49,845 nucleotides of DNA from Bacteroidales bacterium (GTDB lineage: Bacteria > Bacteroidota > Bacteroidia > Bacteroidales > JAAYJT01), in assembly GCA_012522795.1 (NCBI GenBank), contig JAAYJT010000099.1:1-49845 (forward strand), in the 5' to 3' direction. Under the pieces are notes generated by a model. The model made no database searches and was not told where the DNA came from. It worked only from the letters and a program-made list of their open reading frames with translations. Both the position numbers and the translations under genes were made by a program. Positions 46,218-49,845 of this stretch are shown piece by piece; the first letter of the stretch is position 1, and every line of letters starts with the position of its first letter.

Positions 46218-47471
46218 TCATATTTCAAGCAAAGGCTTAACAGCCAGAATTTGTTTTCTAAGAACCAGTATTGCTGTTAAACATATTACGCTCATAATCA
46301 AAACAGTAATCCCAACACCAATATATTCAGCCAACGCACCAGTCATAAGGTTCCCAAGCGGAGGCATTCCCATAAACGTGAGACTATAAAGTGAGATCAC
46401 CCTTCCACGTTTATCACTGTCAGCAACTCCCTGGAGCAGAGCATTTGTAGCATTAAACATAACAATCATACCAAAACCGGCAATAAAAAGGGTAAGCATA
46501 GAAAGCACGACTATATGGGATTGTGAAAAAAAACCCAGAGCAATGGAAAAAAGTAAAGCAGCAGTAATTATATTAGCAGGCAAGGCTTGCATTTTCTGAC
46601 GGGAAGCAAGAAACAATGCTCCGGAAAGAGCGCCTGCTCCTAACGAACCTATTAATGTTCCCAATAAGGTAGCACTCCCTTTAAGGACATTTGCAGCAAA
46701 AGCCGGTAATAATGCCTGAAAAGGCAGTCCAATCAATCCACAAATTGCTATTAGCATCAAAGGATAGCGTATAGGTTTAAAACCCCATGAATATTGCAAA
46801 CCTTCAGCAAGCTGCCTTAAAATACTTCCCTGTGAAGATGTTTGAACCGATTTTTTAACCTTTATGTACAAAAGACTAAGAACCACAGCCGAGTAACTGA
46901 TACCATTTATTAAGAAACACCATCCTTCGCCAACAAGGCTGATGAGAATACCTCCTATTAAAGGACCAATAAAACGAGCAGAATTATTAAGTGAACTGTT
47001 TAATGCTATGGCATTAGGTAGATCATCCCGGTTGCCGATGATTTCAAGTACGAAAGCATGACGGAAAGGATTATCAAAAGCATTGATAACTCCGGCAATT
47101 ATTGATATTGTGATCAGATGGGCAATTGTAGCTATATCCAGAAGTACGAGAACTGCAAGAGTGAGTGTGGTCAGCATTGCCATTGATTGCGTTATTATCA
47201 GGGTTCTTCTCTGATTTAACCTGTCAGTGAAAACGCCGGCAAGCGGAGTAACTACCAACGAAGGTATCTGCCCGGTAAAAGCGATGATACCCAGATACAT
47301 TGCTGAGCCTGTAAGACGATAAACAAGCCAGCCCATGGCAACATTCTGTATCCATGCTCCCATGAGCGAAATACTCTGTCCAAAAAAATAATAGCGGTAA
47401 TTGCGATGACGTAATGAACGGAAAATCAATCTTAAAGCCTCAAGCCTAAAAATTTCACCACGTCCGCTCAT
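46218..47471 (-). CDS. Major facilitator superfamily exporter (EntS-like MFS_3 type)
   Basis: The ATG at 47471 gives 417 residues; the longer frame begins with a TTG at 47492 and would overlap the predicted -7 element. About 12 membrane helices are apparent. The early segment NYRYYFFGQSISLMGAWIQNVAMGWLVYRLTGS and the loop motif GVFTDRLNQRRTLI are typical of the EntS/MFS_3 group, which exports siderophores or drugs. The substrate is unknown. It has a -7 element at 47490-47497 and is divergent from kdsA. Confidence 0.87.
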   Translation of the reverse strand: MSGRGEIFRLEALRLIFRSLRHRNYRYYFFGQSISLMGAWIQNVAMGWLVYRLTGSAMYLGIIAFTGQIPSLVVTPLAGVFTDRLNQRRTLIITQSMAMLTTLTLAVLVLLDIATIAHLITISIIAGVINAFDNPFRHAFVLEIIGNRDDLPNAIALNSSLNNSARFIGPLIGGILISLVGEGWCFLINGISYSAVVLSLLYIKVKKSVQTSSQGSILRQLAEGLQYSWGFKPIRYPLMLIAICGLIGLPFQALLPAFAANVLKGSATLLGTLIGSLGAGALSGALFLASRQKMQALPANIITAALLFSIALGFFSQSHIVVLSMLTLFIAGFGMIVMFNATNALLQGVADSDKRGRVISLYSLTFMGMPPLGNLMTGALAEYIGVGITVLIMSVICLTAILVLRKQILAVKPLLEI

Positions 47472-47489
47472 AGAAAAATAAGGTTTTCG

Positions 47490-47497
47490 CAAAAATA
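47490..47497 (-). promoter_or_regulatory. Bacteroidota -7 element upstream of the MFS gene
   Basis: The minus strand reads TATTTTTG, 18 bases before the ATG at 47471, so the leader would be very short. No -33 TTG at the expected spacing. Confidence 0.35.
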
Positions 47498-47587
47498 CAG
47501 TTTATCTGTGAATGTTGCAGATTCAATCTTTTAAAAGAGATCCGGCTTAAATCTTGAGTAGAATAGGTTTATTTTCAATTCCTTTCT

Positions 47588-47595
47588 TAATTTTG
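47588..47595 (+). promoter_or_regulatory. Bacteroidota -7 element upstream of kdsA
   Basis: TAATTTTG lies 16 bases before the kdsA ATG, giving a very short leader. No TTG at 17-23 bases. Confidence 0.4.
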
Positions 47596-47611
47596 TATTT
47601 TAATTCCCAAA

Positions 47612-48439
47612 ATGATGAATAATATTCTAAAGCATTTGCCCCATATTAAGCATTCCGATTCAGATAATTTTTTCTTAATCGCGGGACCATGCGTAGTGGA
47701 AAATCCTGATATGCCTGAAAAAATTGGCAATCATATAAAACACATTTGTGAAGAACTTGAGATCCCTTTTATTTTCAAGGCTTCCTATAAAAAAGCAAAT
47801 CGTTCAAAAGCTGATTCATTCACCGGAATTGGTGATATTCCGGCTCTGGAAGCCATACAACGGGTGGGGGTAAATCTCGATCTGCCAACAATAACTGATA
47901 TCCACAGCGAAGCTGAAGCTGAAATAGCAGCTAATTATGTTGACATATTGCAAATCCCGGCTTTTCTGTGCAGGCAAACCGAGCTGCTCCAGGCAGCAGG
48001 GCGAACCGGGAAATTTGTGAATATTAAAAAAGGTCAGTATGTTTCAGCTGCATCTATGGCATTTGCAGCAGAAAAAATTAAAATCACCGGAAACAATAAA
48101 ATCATGTTAACCGAGCGCGGAAGTATGTTCGGATATTACGATCTTATTGTGGATTTCAGAAATATTGCAATCATGAGATCATTCGGATATCCGGTTGTAC
48201 TTGATGTAACGCATTCACTTCAACAACCTAACCAGGCAACCGGAGTATCAGGCGGAATGCCTGAAATGATTGCCACAATAGCAAAAGCCGGGATTGCAGC
48301 AGGTGCTGACGGGATTTTTCTTGAAACTCATCCTAATCCTGCAGCAGCTAAATCGGATGGGGCTAATATGCTGCCACTTGACCAGTTAAATGATTTGCTG
48401 ATAAAACTTACCAGTATCAGAAAAGCACTGATACCTTAA
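47612..48439 (+). CDS. kdsA: 3-deoxy-8-phosphooctulonate (KDO8P) synthase
   Basis: A 275-residue aldolase-type barrel. The segment LIAGPCVVENP carries Cys27, where metal-dependent KDO8P synthases have a metal-ligand Cys and metal-independent ones (E. coli) have Asn; this indicates the metal-dependent class. Further marks: FKASYKKANRSK, TDIHSEAEA and DVTHSLQQPN. It condenses phosphoenolpyruvate with arabinose 5-phosphate to make KDO8P for the lipopolysaccharide inner core. The start is the first of two adjacent ATGs. Confidence 0.96.
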   Translation: MMNNILKHLPHIKHSDSDNFFLIAGPCVVENPDMPEKIGNHIKHICEELEIPFIFKASYKKANRSKADSFTGIGDIPALEAIQRVGVNLDLPTITDIHSEAEAEIAANYVDILQIPAFLCRQTELLQAAGRTGKFVNIKKGQYVSAASMAFAAEKIKITGNNKIMLTERGSMFGYYDLIVDFRNIAIMRSFGYPVVLDVTHSLQQPNQATGVSGGMPEMIATIAKAGIAAGADGIFLETHPNPAAAKSDGANMLPLDQLNDLLIKLTSIRKALIP

Positions 48440-48461
48440 AAGGTCAGAAACCAAAAGAAAT

Positions 48462-49640
48462 TTATTTTTCTTTAATCCTGATATATTTTAATGAGCCTGT
48501 TTCAGGATGAAATTGCACCTCGCTTACACCATCGAAAGGCAAAAAGACAATTGTTCCTAACTGACTTATGACAAACTGATTATCGGTTAAAATACCCTCT
48601 CCTGCTCTGACGGTAAAATTAGCTTTATCAGGGATCCTGTAAAAGAAGCCAGTTGATTTGCGCTTAGCTTGTTCACGTACTTTATGATGCTGCTCAACTT
48701 TTGTAATATTGCCGGCTTTGGTAAATTCAATTGTAACAGGTTCTCCAAAAGGCGATTTTGTATCCAATACACCCTGCGTTGGTGAAAACTTGCAAAGAAC
48801 CTTACGCTGGTCTGCATTATCGGGCAAGGGTTCAAGAACAAAACTATAATGCCGGGTTGTAGTGGTGGTTTTACCTTTGAACAGTGCAAGATATTCGTTT
48901 TGAAGGTTCAGAAGCTGATCATTCATATATGCCATTGTTTCAGCCGAGTAGCTAACTTCCTGATAACCTGTTATTAACCCAAACCTGTCTTCTTCAAGCT
49001 TAAGAATAAAATTGGCAGCTTCACGTGCTTTTTGTTCAGTTGATTTTTCGATAAATGTTTTTCTAAAAAACACCTCTTCAAAAGTTGTGGTGTCAACATT
49101 AATACGCCGAATAAAAGTGTCAACTTTTTCAATTATTCCGGGAACCGTGACATCCATAAATTCATCCCGAAATATTGGTTTTTCAAAATCCTTTTCTTGT
49201 TTCTTCTTTTCAGAAGCCTTGCCCGTTTCGTGCCAGTAAGCTGACTGCATTAAACCTTCGGGGCTTAATGATAAAAAGATATTGTTTTTATTCTTCTCAG
49301 GAATCCTGATATAGTAAAACTGCTCCTGATCAACTTCAGAAAAGGAACTCATGCTTGCACCTGTAATGTGGTAAACCGTGGAATTGCTTCGCGGCACATT
49401 ATCCAACCCCAACAAACGGCTTGCATACTCAGAGTAAGGTCCGGAAACTATATCAACTCTTTCAACCCAAATATCCACTCTTATTTTATTTTTCGGCAGC
49501 GCGTAATATATCCCTTCATTGTATTTATTATCCAATTCCCTGTCAAGAGAAACTATTTCAACCTGGGCTGCTATCCGACCACATATTCCTGTTAAAGCAA
49601 AGAATATCAGGCTTAAAATCGCTGGTTTTAATTTATTCAT
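48462..49640 (-). CDS. DUF4831 family exported protein
   Basis: A 392-residue protein with a signal peptide (about 1-25, ending RIAAQ). The opening of the mature part (VEIVSLDRELDNKYNEGIYYALPKNKIRVDIWVERVD) is the family signature I associate with DUF4831, a Bacteroidota-restricted family of unknown function. A Lys/Glu-rich linker lies near 140-155. The C-terminal half is beta-rich and ends YIRIKEK. It is probably periplasmic. It converges on kdsA with 22 bases between them; no terminator is visible. Confidence 0.8.
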   Translation of the reverse strand: MNKLKPAILSLIFFALTGICGRIAAQVEIVSLDRELDNKYNEGIYYALPKNKIRVDIWVERVDIVSGPYSEYASRLLGLDNVPRSNSTVYHITGASMSSFSEVDQEQFYYIRIPEKNKNNIFLSLSPEGLMQSAYWHETGKASEKKKQEKDFEKPIFRDEFMDVTVPGIIEKVDTFIRRINVDTTTFEEVFFRKTFIEKSTEQKAREAANFILKLEEDRFGLITGYQEVSYSAETMAYMNDQLLNLQNEYLALFKGKTTTTTRHYSFVLEPLPDNADQRKVLCKFSPTQGVLDTKSPFGEPVTIEFTKAGNITKVEQHHKVREQAKRKSTGFFYRIPDKANFTVRAGEGILTDNQFVISQLGTIVFLPFDGVSEVQFHPETGSLKYIRIKEK

Positions 49641-49792
49641 GGCAGTGTTTTATTGCATTTTGACTTCTTTAACGCTTTTCTTAATCCAAATGGTATAATA
49701 TTCTGATATTAATGATTTATACCGATTGGAAAAATATAATAGACCAATTTTCGCTCTGCTCGATTGTTCTATACATTTAAACCATCGGCATT

Positions 49793-49845
49793 TACGTTTG
49801 TAGATTTACAAAACAGTTTGGACTATTTTGTAAATACAAATCGTA
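49793..49845. repeat. Large imperfect inverted repeat at the right edge
   Basis: TTTACAAAACAGT (49805-49817) pairs with ACTATTTTGTAAA (49822-49834) with one mismatch and a TTGG loop. The symmetry extends outward, with gaps, to TACG/CGTA at 49793 and 49845. The element spans about 53 bases and may continue past the window. The rest of 49641-49792 is AT-rich without a gene. Confidence 0.6.

Noticed and set aside
12790-47600. A TTG about 31 bases upstream of the -7 elements of several genes (12797, 28626, 47556)
   Set aside because: The spacing exceeds the published 17-23 range, and a few matches among fourteen sites is about what AT-rich sequence gives by chance.
1-49845. CRISPR arrays, tRNA/rRNA genes, insertion sequences, phage genes
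   Set aside because: I looked for short regular spaced repeats, tRNA-like cloverleaf regions and transposase or integrase motifs and saw none.

Overview
The window looks like chromosomal DNA from an AT-rich, Gram-negative member of the Bacteroidota, probably a Bacteroidales-like or related marine or environmental lineage. Four kinds of evidence support this: (i) secreted proteins with type IX secretion sorting domains of both type A (23145-23888) and type B (12937-15588); (ii) at least fourteen gene starts preceded by the Bacteroidota -7 element TAnnTTTG, mostly as TAATTTTG; (iii) families largely confined to the phylum, such as DUF4831, the BatA-type N-terminal domain and the secreted 'asparagine synthetase B'-labelled family; (iv) kdsA, which implies lipopolysaccharide. 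I see no phage, transposase, CRISPR array, rRNA or tRNA.

Layout. 1-2937 (-): the 5' part of a large secreted trypsin-like protease with tandem ~83-residue repeats, cut by the window edge. 3179-10211 (-): a compact row of a BatA-like von Willebrand A membrane protein, topoisomerase IV subunit A, a flavodiiron protein and a lipoprotein that overlaps it. 10418-12673 (-): a RelA/SpoT homologue with several altered conserved residues. 12937-15588 (+): a giant type IX-secreted protein. 15611-17955 (-): glyceraldehyde-3-phosphate dehydrogenase and a beta-barrel porin. 18095-21594 (-): a pstSCAB phosphate importer without phoU. Divergent from it are a Crp/Fnr-type and an Rrf2-type regulator (21863-23041, +). 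23145-25352 (-): a small type IX-secreted protein and two paralogous exported proteins. 25779-27149 (+): thyA-folA, the thymidylate/folate pair. 27231-28487 (-) and 28696-31359 (+): an exported protein of doubtful annotation, and valS. 31528-36472 (-): an exported flavodoxin, a cohesin/dockerin protein and an AsmA-like protein with a long coiled-coil tail. 36891-38774 (+): fur-purA. 38807-43752 (-): the classical rimP-nusA-infB translation operon, with a structured leader. 44055-46196 (+): an unrecognised exported protein. 46218-47471 (-): an MFS exporter. 47612-48439 (+): kdsA. 48462-49640 (-): a DUF4831 protein. A large imperfect inverted repeat sits at the right edge.

Most of the window is conserved core metabolism and information processing, interleaved with exported proteins that are poorly described. 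I did not find a clear new multi-gene defence or mobile system. The best leads are: a terminator-like hairpin in the rimP-nusA-infB leader; a WrbA-like flavodoxin with an export signal beside a protein carrying both cohesin and dockerin modules; the overlapping pair of paralogous exported proteins at 24-25 kb; palindromes in the pst/Crp-Fnr divergent region; and the RelA/SpoT homologue with changed active-site-neighbour residues. Gene calls rest on motif recognition by eye. Several start codons were moved inward from the longest possible reading frame, as explained in each entry.
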